In this document: in pieces, positions 13,206 through 25,015 of the stretch | How the letters are laid out: the number at the start of each line of letters is the position of its first letter | Numbering within the stretch: the first letter of the stretch is position 1 | Source: Piliocolobus tephrosceles | Taxonomy: Eukaryota > Chordata > Mammalia > Primates > Cercopithecidae | Direction: 5' to 3' | Assembly: GCF_002776525.5 (NCBI RefSeq) | Contig: NC_045436.1 | Coordinates: 103,124,991 to 103,188,990 of the forward strand | Length of the DNA stretch: 64,000 nt | Program-made: the position numbers and the translations under genes | The notes under the pieces: generated by a model | What the model was told of the DNA's origin: nothing | The model's database searches: none | What the model saw: only the letters and a program-made list of their open reading frames with translations

Positions 13206-13300
13206 TGTTTAGAATTGAAGACACTGAAGCTCAGGATGTTAATGAATGTTAAACACATTGCCCATGATTGTGTGGCTAATATGTGCATATCAAAAGTTGG
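13206..13300 (+). mobile_element. MIR fragment
   Basis: GACACTGAAGCTCAGGATGT and TTGCCCATGATTGTGTGGCT match the MIR core, diverged. Confidence 0.5.
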
Positions 13301-13431
13301 AATCTACTTTTTAAAAAATTATTTGAATAATGTCAGACATGTCATAATTTATTTCATCTCTTTACCTGATCAATTTTTCCAAGTTAATATATAGTAGATT
13401 TTTGAATGCAGTAATTGTTCTTCATCAATGT

Positions 13432-14130
13432 TTCATACTTGTTGAATGTCTACTATGTACTATATACTGTGCTAGACTGGTGAACAAAGACACAATCTTC
13501 GTCTTCAATTCTTTGTCCCATAGTCTAGTGAGAAGATAAATAAGTAAATGTTGATACATATTCCAAATTTTAAGCTTATTGTACATTGGAAACACATACA
13601 AATAACTCAGTAATGTGGGTAAGAGAAGGCTGCTTGGAGTGATTAATATCCAAACAGGAACATGAAGGGCCAAAAAAGGAATTATCCAAGTGAAGAAAGA
13701 CAAGCAGAAGAAAGGGTATATGCAAAAATCCCAGCATCAAGAGAGAGTGGAGAGAATTGCAAAGCTTTCTGGGTGACTTAATGGAGAAGGGTGAGAAATT
13801 AATTTGGGTTGGTAAGCAGGGACCAGATAAGGAAGGAGTTCCCAAGTATTGTCATGGACCACGGACACTATCCTAGGGTGAAGGGAAGCCATTCACTAGA
13901 AAGTGGGACAATAGCATTAGCAGATTTGAAGTTTCGAAGGGCCACCCTGTCTGCAGTGTGGGACTGGAGTTGAGAAAAGGGAACCAGAAGGCAGGGGGAT
14001 AGATCTGTAGTAATCTAAATTACTATAGACGTGAGCAGAATATTCAAGAGATGTTTAGAAGCTAGTAATTGACATGAATTGTAAATAATTAAATTTGGAA
14101 TTTAAGGGAGGTGGAATTCAAAGATGACTA
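13432..14130 (-). mobile_element. L2 fragment, minus strand
   Basis: Antisense L2: TGTCTACTATGTACTATATA, CCATAGTCTAGTGAGAAGAT, GGCCACCCTGTCTGCAGTGT, GATCTGTAGTAATCTAAATT. Confidence 0.5.
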
Positions 14131-14683
14131 ATAGCATAGAGTAGTGGGTTAATAAGTAAGTGTTAAATGAATGAATGAAGAAAGAAAGATTTATGACCAG
14201 GGCACTGGGTGATTGGTGGTGCAATTACTGAGCCTTTTCAGTTAAAGAACCATAGAAAGTTGTAATTTCCAAGAAGCAGGAAAGAGAAATTTCATTTTCA
14301 AGACATGATTGCACTTTTTGATGGTGCAGAGCTAATAAATTAGTGACCTACCATCTGAGAAAACTACAGAATAGAATGAAAAATAGAGAAAACTGAATTC
14401 AACTTCTTTGCCAAACCACTGGAGCATTATGTAATTAAGCTTTCTAATTATACTCAGTTCACATCATAATAAAAATTCACATTACTAGCTTTCGAAGGTT
14501 CCTCTGGTCACCTAGTGCTATGATGTCTCTAAGCAACATTAATGCTTTCCATATATAACACGTTATAATTCCACGCTTTGTGCATTGCAAGTACTTAAGA
14601 GAGTTTTGTTGAATTACCTGGTATGATAACATTTGAAAGTAGGTCTCTCTTGAATAAAGCAGTAGGTGAAAATCTTTCATTGC

Positions 14684-14765
14684 AAACTAAGTGACTTGCC
14701 CAAGGTCACTCATCTTACTAGTGCCATAGTCAATGGTGCTTCAAGTTCAGTGCTCTTCCCATTGT
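14684..14765 (+). mobile_element. MIR fragment
   Basis: AGTGACTTGCCCAAGGTCAC followed by a diverged MIR 3' part. Confidence 0.55.
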
Positions 14766-15084
14766 TCCTTTCGGATAACCTGTGGCGCATTATGAGGCTC
14801 AGAGATTCTTCCTGCCCACTTTAGTCTACAAACCGCATTTGATTATGAGACACAAATCTTGTGTCCACTTTGATTACAATTCACAAATTTCTTTGTCCTG
14901 TTCTTTAAAACCATAGCATAGTATATTTCTCTGGAAATCATTGTATTCTACCAAGAACTAGATGTCATTAAAGACTGAGAGAAAATCACCTACTTTCTCT
15001 AGAATGTTTTCTTTTGCATCTATACAAATGAAACATAATTAGGCAAATGACAAGACTTGCTTTTCTACTGTAAAGCAGTTAGAG

Positions 15085-15265
15085 CAGAGAGGTCTTAATC
15101 TTTGCTGCACATTAGAATCGTTTGGGATGTTTTAAAAGTGTCCTGACACCAACGCCTCGCCCCAGAACAATTAAATCAGAATCTCTGAGGTGGGGTCTAG
15201 GCAGCAGTATTTTTAAAACTCCCAGATGATTTCAATGTTCAGCCATAGTTGAACCATAGACTAGC
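15085..15265 (+). mobile_element. MER5A/B-like hAT element
   Basis: CTGCACATTAGAATCGTTTG, AATCAGAATCTCTGAGGTGG and CCAGATGATTTCAATGTTCA follow the MER5 consensus order. Confidence 0.6.
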
Positions 15266-15286
15266 GCAATTTGGTGAAAATGATGA

Positions 15287-15319
15287 ACACACACACACAC
15301 ACATACACACACACACACA
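15287..15319 (+). repeat. (AC)n microsatellite
   Basis: About 16 AC units with one AT interruption. Confidence 0.95.
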
Positions 15320-15594
15320 AAGCACCTCTTACTTAATGTTTTCATTTTTTCTTGCCACAAGGTGGCAGCATCACAACATATTGCACATTCTCGCTCCTCT
15401 GAGTGGACATGGAAATTTGTATTTAGAATCTTGATTAATAGCATTTCGAGAGCCCCGTCAGCTAGAGATAAACATTGCCTTTTTCCCTGCTGTTCTCTGT
15501 TGCTTTGTTTGCCTAATAAAACGTTAAAATATATTTCAATAGGTTGAAGTAGTAGGAACTATAAGCCTTGGGTGGAAAAATGCAAAGAACACAG

Positions 15595-15722
15595 ACTGTG
15601 CATTCAGTTAGATTTGGTTTTAAATATGGCTACTAACTCATAGATTTTTAAATCTTTGTATGCCTCAGTTGCATACTTGGAATAGGAGGTTTGTCACAAA
15701 GACTAAATGAGATAATATATGA
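15595..15722 (-). mobile_element. MIR fragment
   Basis: Diverged MIR: TTTGTATGCCTCAGTTGCAT and AGACTAAATGAGATAATATA. The frame running on from here (15691-16056) has no recognisable domain and is not called. Confidence 0.5.
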
Positions 15723-16069
15723 AAATCCACTTGCTATGAGTGGTAGTAGAATGATGAAGACGTTGAGGAGAAAAAATGATAATCCTGTGATAGAGTCATT
15801 TACAGAAGATCCAGGAAAACCCAGAATACCGTACTCTTTTATTTATATAGCCTTTATTTTCTTCATGGGGGTCTCTTCCTTGTCTGTGTGGGTCCTATGT
15901 TTCAGTTTTCAGTGGCAATTACTTCTTACAAATAAACATGTTCTAGTCTCTTTCATTTCAACGAACAAAGAATCAAAACCCACCTTTATTTTTAACTACA
16001 CTTCTACCTTTAACAATGAAAGTATGTCTTCCAGCTTTATAGCCAAGTCTCTGTAAAACATTAGTCCTT

Positions 16070-16644
16070 GTATACCCGCAATTACTCCAGTTCACTTTTC
16101 AAACATTGGCAGTGCTTTCTCTAAATTCACCAGTGGCCTCTTAGGTGCCAAGTCCAAAAAAAAAAATGGGTATCTCATATGTTTGCTCATTTGAATAAGC
16201 TTGACAGTACCCTCCTTCCTGCACCCCTGCATGTTAATTTCTGTGGTGGCAGCACACCTATTCTCCTGCAGCCTCCATTGCTCAATGTGAGTTGTTCTCT
16301 CTTCCCTTAGAATTGTGCATCCCAGAAATTTTTTCTTTATAGCCTAATTTCTTTTGTCTCTGGGAGTCTTATCTTCTACCACAGCCTTAATTGTAATTAT
16401 CATAAATGTCTCAAATCTACACATTGTCTCAGAGTTGGCCTGAGTTCCAGAGGTATAAATCTAATGGTCACTGGAATTGAAATTGGCATTTTGAAATCAA
16501 CATATTAAATATTAAACTGGCCATACCTCCTCTCCATACCAAATCTATGCCTTCTCCTTCTCCTTCCAATTCATGACACTACTTTCTATCCAGGTTTTCA
16601 TCTGGATAATGAGATACCTTGGAATCTTTCTTTCTATTCCCTCA
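16070..16644 (+). mobile_element. L2 fragment
   Basis: Sense L2-like blocks (GGTCACTGGAATTGAAATTG, ACCAAATCTATGCCTTCTCC, CTTTCTATTCCCTCAGCCCC) up to the edge of the old L1. The assignment is from general resemblance only. Confidence 0.4.
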
Positions 16645-17037
16645 GCCCCCTTCACATCCAAGGTGACTGGAAAATTTAAACAATTTGCATTCAAGGTAAG
16701 TATTGATAGGCAAGGACTTAATACTGTCATTTAGCTCATTGTTTTCTGTTTGTTTTGTAGGTTCTTTGTTCCTTTCTTCCTCTCTTACTGTCTTTTTTTT
16801 TGGATAAAATGGTTTCCTCTTTGACTCCTTACTTTGTATCTTTTGCGTCTCTACCATAAATTTTTACTTTGTGGTTACCATGAGGATTACAAAAACATCT
16901 TACATTTATAACAAGCTACTTTAAGCTGATAATAACTTTTTGCTTGCATTTAAAACAAAACTATACTTTTACTCCACCATTTCTCCCACATTTAAAATTT
17001 TTGATGTCACAATTAACATATTTTTATGTTGTGTATC
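16645..17037 (-). mobile_element. Old L1 5' region (left part), minus strand
   Basis: Antisense of a long, old L1 5' UTR-type sequence (GTGGTTACCATGAGGATTAC, TTTTTGATGTCACAATTAAC). It continues at 18397 once the nested L1PA is removed. The subfamily is not assigned. Confidence 0.55.
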
Positions 17038-17049
17038 CCTTAACACATT

Positions 17050-18384
17050 TTTTTTTTTTTTCATTTTACTTTAAGTTCTGGGATACATATGCAAAACGTG
17101 CAGGTTTGTTACATAGGTAAACATGTGCCATGGTGGTTTGCTGCACCTGTCAACCCAGCTTCTAGGTTTTAGGCCCCGCATGCATTAGGTATTGGTCCAA
17201 ATGCTCTCCCTCCCCTTGCCCCCAACCTTCTGACAGACCCTGGTGTAGGATGTTCCCCTTCCTGTGTCCATGTGTTCTCATTGTTCAACTCTCACTTATG
17301 AGTGAGAACATGCGGTATTTGATTTTCTGTTTGTGTGCTAGTTGTTAGTTTGCTGAGGATGATGGCTTCCAGCTTCATCCATATCCCTGCAAAGGACATG
17401 AACTCATTCTTTTTTATTGCTGAATAGTATTCCATGGTGCATATGTGCCACATTTTCTTTATCCAATCTATTACTGATGAGCATGTGGGTTGGTTGCAAG
17501 TCTTTGCTATTGTGAACAGTACTGCAATAAACATACATGTGCATGTGTCTTTTATAATAGAATGATTTATAATCCTTTGGATATATACCCAGTACTGGGA
17601 TTGCCGGTTCAAATGCTATTTCTGGTTCCAGATCTTTGAGGAATCACTACACTGTCTTCCACAATGGTTGAACTAATTTACACTCCTGGCAACAGTGTAA
17701 AAGCATTCGTATTTCTCCACAGCCTCGCCAGCATCTGTTGTTTCCTGACTTTTTAATAATCGCCATTCTGACTGGCACGAGATGGTATCTCATTGTGGTT
17801 TTGACCTGCACTTCTCTAATGACCAGTGATGATGAGCTTTTTTTCATATGTTTGTTGGCTGCATAAATGTCTTCTTTTGAGAAGTGTCTGTTCATGTCCT
17901 TCGCCCCCTTTTGATGGGGTTGTTTGTTTTTTTCTTGCAAATTTAAGTTCCTGGTAGATTCTGGATATTAGACCTTCGTCAAATGAATAGATTGCAAAAA
18001 ATTTCTCCCTTTCTGTAAGATGTCTGTTCACTCAGATGATAGTTTCTTTTGCTGTGCAGAGGTTCTTTAGTTTAATTAGATCCCATTTGTTAATTTTTCT
18101 TTTGTTGCAAGTACTTTTGGTGTTTTAGTCATGAAGTCTTTGCCCATGCCTGTGTCCTGAATGGTATTGCCTAGGTTTTCTTCTGGGGTTTTTATGGTTT
18201 GGGGTCTTACATTTAAGTCTTTAATCTCTCTTGAGTTAATTTTTGTATAAGGTGTAATGAAGGGGTCCAGTTTCAGTTTTCTGTATATGGTTGGCCAGTT
18301 TTTCCAGCATCATTTATTAAATAGGGATTGTTTCCCCATTGCTTGTTTTTGTCAGGTTTGTCGAAGATCAGATGGTTGTAGATG
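17050..18384 (-). mobile_element. 5'-truncated L1PA, minus strand, 12-bp target site duplication
   Basis: The + strand starts with a T run (tail), then the antisense L1 3' UTR and the C-terminal third of ORF2. Minus-strand frames at 17292-17612, 17647-17940 and 17816-18031 translate to L1 ORF2 phrases (KKMWHICTMEYYSAIKKNEF; NRCWRGCGEI), broken by stops and shifts. It is truncated within ORF2. CCTTAACACATT flanks it exactly at 17038-17049 and 18385-18396. It lies inside an older L1 5' region of the same orientation. Confidence 0.93.
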
Positions 18385-18396
18385 CCTTAACACATT

Positions 18397-20450
18397 ATTG
18401 TAGCTATTATTATTCTTAATAGTTTTTTTCTTTTTCACCTTCATGGTAAAGATATAGGAGAATTACATACCACCATTACAGTATTAGGGTGTTCTGAGTT
18501 TGATTGTGTACTTACCTTTATAAGTGAGTTTTACACTTTCACACGTTTGTGTGTCACTAATTAGAATGCTTTTCTTTTAGCCTGAGGAACTCTCTTAAGC
18601 GTTTCTTGTGACACAGGTCTGGTGGTGATGAACTCCCTCAACTTTTATTTCGGAAAGACCTTATCTCTCCTTTTCTGAAGGACAACTTTGTGGAGTACAG
18701 TATTCCTGATTGATAGTTTTTTTAATTTTAGCATTTTGCTTATATTGTCCCATACACTCCTGGCCTGTAAGGTTTCTGCTGAAAAATCTGCTAGCTTGAT
18801 AGGAACACTCCCTTAAATGTTATTTGCTTCTTTTCTCTTGATGCCTTCAGGATCCTTTCTTTGTCTTTGATTTTTGTTGATTTCATTATGGTATGTCTTG
18901 GTGTAATCTCTTTTGAATTGAATCTGATTAGAGACGTTTAACTTTCCTCTACCTGAATATATCTTTCCAGAGATTTGAAAAAACTTCTGCTACTATTTCC
19001 TGAAACATGCTTCCTACCCCTTTGTCTGTCTCTTCTTGAACTCAAAAATGTGCTCTTTTGATGCTCTCCCATAAATCACTTAAACTTTCTCTGTTTGTTT
19101 TCATTTTTTCTCTTCTGACCACATATTTTTAAATAACCGGTCTTCAAGCCTACAAGTTCTTTCTTCTTCTTGATCAATCCTACTATTGCATTTTTCTTTT
19201 CATTCATTATATTCAGCAATAGGATTTCTGTTTGTCTTTGAAAAATAATTTCAATCTCTCTGTTAAATTTGTTTTATTTATTGTTTTCTTGATTTTATTA
19301 GATTGTTTCCCTGTAATATTTTTGAAGCTTGTTGAGCTTCCTTAACAATTATTTTGAATTTTTTGTCTCTTAGTTTACATATTTCCATTTCTCTTGAGTC
19401 AGCCACTGGGAGATTTTTGTATTTTTTTGGTGGTTTATGTCACCTCAGTTTTTCATGTTTCTTATTTTCTTACATTGATAATCCGTGCATCTGAAGAAAT
19501 CAGGGCTTATTCCAGTCTTTGCAGACTGGCTTTGTCTGGGAAAACTCTTTATCAGTCAGCCTTTCCATAGATCCTGTGCATGCCATTTGGTGTGGTCTAA
19601 GGGTAGGCCTGCTGTTGGAATCCTCAGGCAGGTTGGCTGGGTGTCTGGGTGCCTGGGTCAGCAAGTGGGTGGGTCTATAGGGTTGAGCCTAAGTCTATAT
19701 CCACAAGTGTGGACCTATTGATTGAGTCCACATGGATGGGCCAGAAGTCTGGGTACACAAGGGCAGACCTAATGCCTATATCTGCAAGTATTTGCCTACA
19801 TCTGCAGAGGTTGGCCTTATCTTTGGGTCCACAGGGGCCTACTTGGATCTGGGATGGACTTTGAGTCTGAGTCTGCAGGAAATAGTCAGTTACTGGGATG
19901 GATCTGATGTCCAGGATTATACGGGACAGCCTAGGGCTGGAGAAGTTCCAGAGGCTGGGCTGCTAAGGTAGACCTGACAGTAGAGTGGTCCAGAGACCAA
20001 GTCTGCTGTATAGACCTTGAATCTAGGGCTACAAGCTCCTGATCAGTGCTGGGAAAGGTGTGGAAGCTCAGTTCACAGTTACTAGCTTGGTGTCTAGGGC
20101 TGTGAGGGCCTCTTTAGTGCTGGGTTTTACTGTGGCAGGCCCAGTGTTGGGGTCCAAGACAAAGTCTGATGCTCACTTCCTTCTCCTTCCATCATGTGGA
20201 GGGAATCTGTCTCCATGTTGTGCTATCTGGTGTTGGGGGAAGAGTGAAGCAGGTAATGTGAAACTGTCCTTCCTCTCTCTGCAATGCATCTTTTCTTATT
20301 TCTGTGCTATATCCAGGTGCTGAAATCTCTCATCTGGTTTCCTTCACTTTTGTGAAGGTATTTTTGTGTGTGGATAGTTGTTCAAATTGATGTTTCTGTG
20401 GGAGAGGGAGCACTGGAGAGCCTTATTTTATCATCTTGCTGACATCTCCT
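18397..20450 (-). mobile_element. Old L1 5' region (right part) up to its 5' end, minus strand
   Basis: Contains antisense phrases typical of older L1 5' UTRs (GGTCTGGTGGTGATGAACTC, TCCTGGCCTGTAAGGTTTCT). From 19.6 to 20.0 kb there is a GC-richer block with loose repeats around GGTCTAT/CTGCA/GGGTCCAC. On the minus strand it begins near GGAGATGTCAGCAAGATGAT, a typical start of an L1 5' UTR. The open frames here are not genes. Confidence 0.6.
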
Positions 20451-21994
20451 CAACTCATACTTTTAAAAGGCATTTATTTCATCTGTAGTAGTATATTATT
20501 TAATTTCTGTTTCAGAACACAGACATAGTTCCTGAAACTTGCTGAAGCAATTTTAAATAATCAACTGATAGTACATCACAAAAGGCAATATATCTACTTT
20601 TAGAAGGCAATGAAGTTTTTGGTAATTGGAAACCAGGTCATTGCTTAATGCATAGTAAGATCACATTACTGAGAAATCATAGGAATTAATTATATCTAAT
20701 CAATTCTCTTGACAATTGTGCACATTGCAATAATATTTTCATTATTTTGGCTGATTGTTGGTAAGACTGTTTGTGTAACAAATACTGAGCTCCATTTTGG
20801 GGTAATGAACTGCTGTTGGTCCTACAGAGAATATAAGGTTTTAGAGAAAAATTGAACATGCTAAACTGTGCCATTAGCCAAATAAAACCATGAAAGTAAG
20901 TATCATTTAATGCTACACAGACTCATTTTACCAAAATTTTTATTTTCTAATTAAAAGGTGAAAATTTAAGAAGTCTTAGTCATCAAAATAAGAAAAAAAA
21001 AATTAGAAAGCTTACTCTATATGTGTAGATTCAAGGAAATATGAAATCAAAATGTTGCATATTTCCTCAATGGATTTCCTGTTCTATCTAATTTTGTACT
21101 TATACCTTTCTTGCTTAAAGCCTTTTAATAAACCATGCATCTTTTGACAATCGTCAAACTGCCAAGCTTAATAAGAAAAAACAAAGCATATTTCAATAAG
21201 ATACAATATCATGCACTTTGATCCAGATGTTGAATTAATGGTGAATGCACACACTGAGAGACAGTGCTATTTAAAGCTTTCGTTGACATTTTAAACAAGG
21301 CAGCAGAGCACAGGGAGATCCTTAATTAGGACAAAGCAGACAAACACCAACAACTTGATGATTGTCATATGGTTCAGAACATGAGTGGTAGGGAAAAGTG
21401 TCAGTTCAGGGCTCAAAGATGAATCAAAGGAACAACTTTGTACGACTTAGATTTCTCATATCTGCTTTTTATCTCTTTAGAGATTCATGTGTTTAGAGGT
21501 CTTTGATGTTCATGATACTTTGACAAAAAGTGTTTAAGAATACAAGTGTTGATTGCTTGTATGATAGTTGCCAGCTCTAGCTGTATGTGTAGACTGACAG
21601 AAAATTGGAACAGAAATCAGTGTGTGACAGGCTCAAATTTGTCTTTAATGAATATCTTTTACAGGTGTCAAATTATCCAGTTTAATGTTTCTGTTTCTTC
21701 AACCCATAGGTATCCCATTATTCTGTCTTTTCCCATAAGAGACCATAAATGTATTCATCTGTCACTAATTAACTCTGTGATTCTGGGCAAATCACTTATG
21801 CTTTCTCAGTTTCTATATTCTCATTTGAAAATTGAATAAGGATGGCATTAGATAATCTCTGAACTTTCTTTTACCACCAATATCCTATAATGCAGTTGAA
21901 AAAAGAATTATCTCAAAGATTAGTAAAAAATAAAATCACACATTTTACTCATGAATATTACTTGTATATATGGGATAAAATGAATGAAGTCACA
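20451..21994. other. Intronic sequence
   Basis: No gene. A MIR lies at 21755-21885. Confidence 0.4.
21755..21885 (-). mobile_element. MIR fragment
   Basis: CTGTGATTCTGGGCAAATCA, CTTTCTCAGTTTCTATATTC and GATGGCATTAGATAATCTCT fit MIR. Confidence 0.55.
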
Positions 21995-22010
21995 AGAAAG
22001 AGCAACTTTT

Positions 22011-22291
22011 TTTCTTTCTTTTTTTTTTTTTTTTTTTTTTTTTGAGATGGAGTCACCCAGGCTGGAGTACAGTGCTGTGATCTTGGCTCACTGCAAGCTC
22101 CGCCTCCCGGGTTAATGCCATTCTCCTGCCTCAATCTCCCAAGTAGCTGGGAATACAGGTGCCCACCACAGCACCCAGCTAATTTTTTATACTTGTAGTA
22201 GAGACGGGGTTTCACCGTGTTAGCCAGGATGGTCTCGATCTGACTTCGTGATCTGCTTACCTTGGCTTCCCAAAGTGCTGGGATTACAGGC
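22011..22291 (-). mobile_element. 5'-truncated Alu, minus strand, 16-bp target site duplication
   Basis: Begins on the + strand with a long T run and GAGATGGAGTCACCCAGG and ends at GGGATTACAGGC, so about the first 25 bp of the Alu head are missing. AGAAAGAGCAACTTTT flanks it exactly at 21995-22010 and 22292-22307. Confidence 0.93.
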
Positions 22292-22307
22292 AGAAAGAGC
22301 AACTTTT

Positions 22308-23539
22308 ACCTTCAAAAGATCAATTAGGAATTGAACAGGTAGTTGTTAAAGATATTTCTTTAGTAAAAAGTCATGTCCAACAGCAAGAACTCCATAGAAT
22401 GCCTGCAGAATCCATAGTTTTCAACTATAGATTTATTATGTAGAATTCTACTCTTGTCTGTACTGTCTGCCAACAGCCAAATTTTGTAGCTGAATTTTAC
22501 GTTCCTAAAAATAGAGAAAATGGAAGGAAATGCTGACGTGCTGTCTCAGAGAAGCAAAAGGTACAGCTGCAATTGTCGAAACCTCAGTGTTAGAAAAACA
22601 TTGCAATTCAGTTGTTTTCTGTGTCCTCAAATTACTGTATACCTTAGATCTCTAATATGTCATGTCACAACATTGCTATGTAGAGTGTCCACATATTTAT
22701 CCTCCAAACCACAACACTTAAAGGAGAGAAGGGGGTAAGGGCTACTAATAATTACAAGGACAATAAGCATAAAGTGGAACTATTTTGTACAAACTGGGAA
22801 ATATGGTCACCCTATTGGCTTATGTTTCTATTTCTTGTTTTACAAAGATGTTCACTTTAAATATTGTTTTGTTAGCCTTTATTTTAGATTCAACAGTATT
22901 GACACTTGCTCTGGATTACTCTAAATTTGTTTTTAATAAAACTTTCATCATTAATTAGCTATATGACTTCATGATATATTTTTTTAAATTTCTTTGAATC
23001 TTAGTTTCCTGACTCTGAGGATTATTAGGGTATATATAAGGACAGCTTAAGATATGGTGGTTTCTCAGGAAAAAAAAGTGGTTTCCTTTAACTAGATAGA
23101 GAACAGTGTTTTTATTTTATTAAGTTCTCAAAGAGACTTGGGAGAGTAGATCTGAGATCATTATACTTTTTCTAGTGTCACAATTGTTCTATAGTTTCTT
23201 TCCTTTTAGTTATATTGGTGTTGAAAATCTTTTTCTACATTTTTTTTCAATTGTTTAGGTGATGTCTCATATTAATGTTCTCCACCGAAGGTCTATCTGG
23301 ATCTTTCTGGGCGTGATAGCAATTTAAAGTTTGGAAAGCTTTCAAAGGGTTCAGAGGCTTGCTTTCTATCATGCATTGCTGGTGCCCTGAGAGTCAAAAT
23401 CTTTATGTGCTTCATTTGCAAGAAACAACCAATTACTTACTTTTTGTGAAATTCTACTCGCTTGACTTCTATAACATTGCAATATTCTCATTTTTCATGT
23501 ATTTCTCTAGCTGTTCTCTTTTTCCTTAGTGAACTTATC
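22308..23539. other. Intronic sequence
   Basis: No gene. A weak MIR-like patch at about 22955-23045. Confidence 0.4.
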
Positions 23540-24155
23540 TTTCTTTGTCCAATCTTTAAACCTTGATTTGACCATTTACTCTCTATATCCACATATCTTC
23601 CCTGGGTGACCTCATCCACTGTCATAGTTTCAACAAACATCTCTTGCTGGTAGTCTCAAATCTATACATCTCTGTCCAACAGCATTCCTCTGAACTTCAG
23701 ATTATATACTTAACTTTCAAATTAACATCTCTTCTCACATAATGCTTAGGCTCACCTCTCTACCAATCTTATTTCCACTTTTCCATTCTCGATTTCTTTA
23801 CATGGCTTCACCAACACGATCATCTTCCCGGATACTCACCTTAGAAACTGGGGACTCATATTCTTCTCTCCCATCACATGCGTTCAATAAAAAACCAAAT
23901 TCTACCAAGTTTATTTATTAATATTTATTAATTATACCTGAATCTGTATTTTTCATTCACCCTAATTTTGTTTTTTGTTTTTTTTTTTTTTACCACAGTC
24001 AGAACTTTTAATATTTTTTATAGATCATGCAACGGCTCCCTACCTCTTCTCCCTGCTTACAGTTGCATCTTTCTTCAATCCAGCTGTAAATTTGACCGGG
24101 CCGTTCTTTTACGCTCTTCAGTGATTTATCTTCTTCTTTCTTCCATATCATGATA
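23540..24155 (+). mobile_element. L2, left part, split by an Alu
   Basis: GGTGACCTCATCCACTGTCA, GTAGTCTCAAATCTATACAT, CTGAACTTCAGATTATATAC and TAGAAACTGGGGACTCATAT follow the order of the L2 consensus. Confidence 0.6.
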
Positions 24156-24164
24156 CCCTGGATC

Positions 24165-24464
24165 TTTTTTTTCTTTTTTCTTGAGACAGAGTCTCTCTGT
24201 GTCACCCAGGCTGTAGTGTAGTGGCACAATCTCGGCTCACTGCAAACTTCACCTCCCGGGTTCAAGTGATTCTCCTGCCTCAGCCTCCTGAGTAGCTGGG
24301 ATTGCAGGTGCCTGCCACCATGCCCAGCTAATTTTTGTATCTTTAGTAGAGGTGAGGTTTCACCATGTTGGCCAGGTTGGTCTCGAACTCCTGACTTCAA
24401 ATAATCCACCCACCTCGGCCTCCCAAAGTGCTGGGATTACAGGCATGAGCCACAGTGCCTGGCC
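24165..24464 (-). mobile_element. Full-length Alu, minus strand
   Basis: T-rich start, GAGACAGAGTCTCTCTGTGT, full dimer, ending GCCACAGTGCCTGGCC. CCCTGGATC flanks it at 24156-24164 and 24465-24473. It splits an L2 copy. Confidence 0.93.
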
Positions 24465-24473
24465 CCCTGGATC

Positions 24474-25015
24474 ATCCTTGATTCACCCTTTGTCTGACCC
24501 TTCTGCTTCTCCAGGTACAGCTCTTATATCTTGTCACTTCTCGCCACATGTTTTATTTTACTGTGACAAAATTCCTTCTTGTTTTCTTGGCATGCATGTA
24601 CACACAGAGAAGCACATGCACCACCACCACCACCAGCACGCTTATTCTGTTTTCTAAATCCTGTGACTTGGCTTATAATGTGCTCTTGGCATAGAGTCAC
24701 CTTTTGTCCTCCTTCTTTTATCTTGACAACCTCCCACACATCTTTCGCTCACTGAATAAGCATCACTTACTCCAGGAAATAAAATCCAGGCTTTGTTAGG
24801 ACTTCTCCACTCTGTTCCCTTAGACCATATACATGTTTCTGTCATTTATCATGTTGTATGCTAACGATCTGTTTTGCATCAGTCTTACCTCAGTAAATTG
24901 TGAACTCCTTGTGCTCAGCAATCACATTATTCAGTTTTGAAATTTCAGTTTTTTATGTAGTCTGCCATGTGTTAGGTGTCCAAGACCTTTACGGAATGAA
25001 TACATTTAATAAAGA
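24474..25015 (+). mobile_element. L2, right part
   Basis: Continues after the Alu (GATTCACCCTTTGTCTGACC) to a 3'-end-like GTTAGGTGTCCAAGACC and AATACATTTAATAAAG. Confidence 0.55.

Noticed and set aside
15691..16056. 121-codon frame with a hydrophobic stretch (FIYIAFIFFMGVSSLSVWVL)
   Set aside because: It starts inside a MIR fragment and has no recognisable family. The hydrophobicity follows from T-rich sequence.
19485..20323. Overlapping frames in a GC-richer block
   Set aside because: They lie in the antisense of an old L1 5' UTR. Internal loose repeats explain the open frames.
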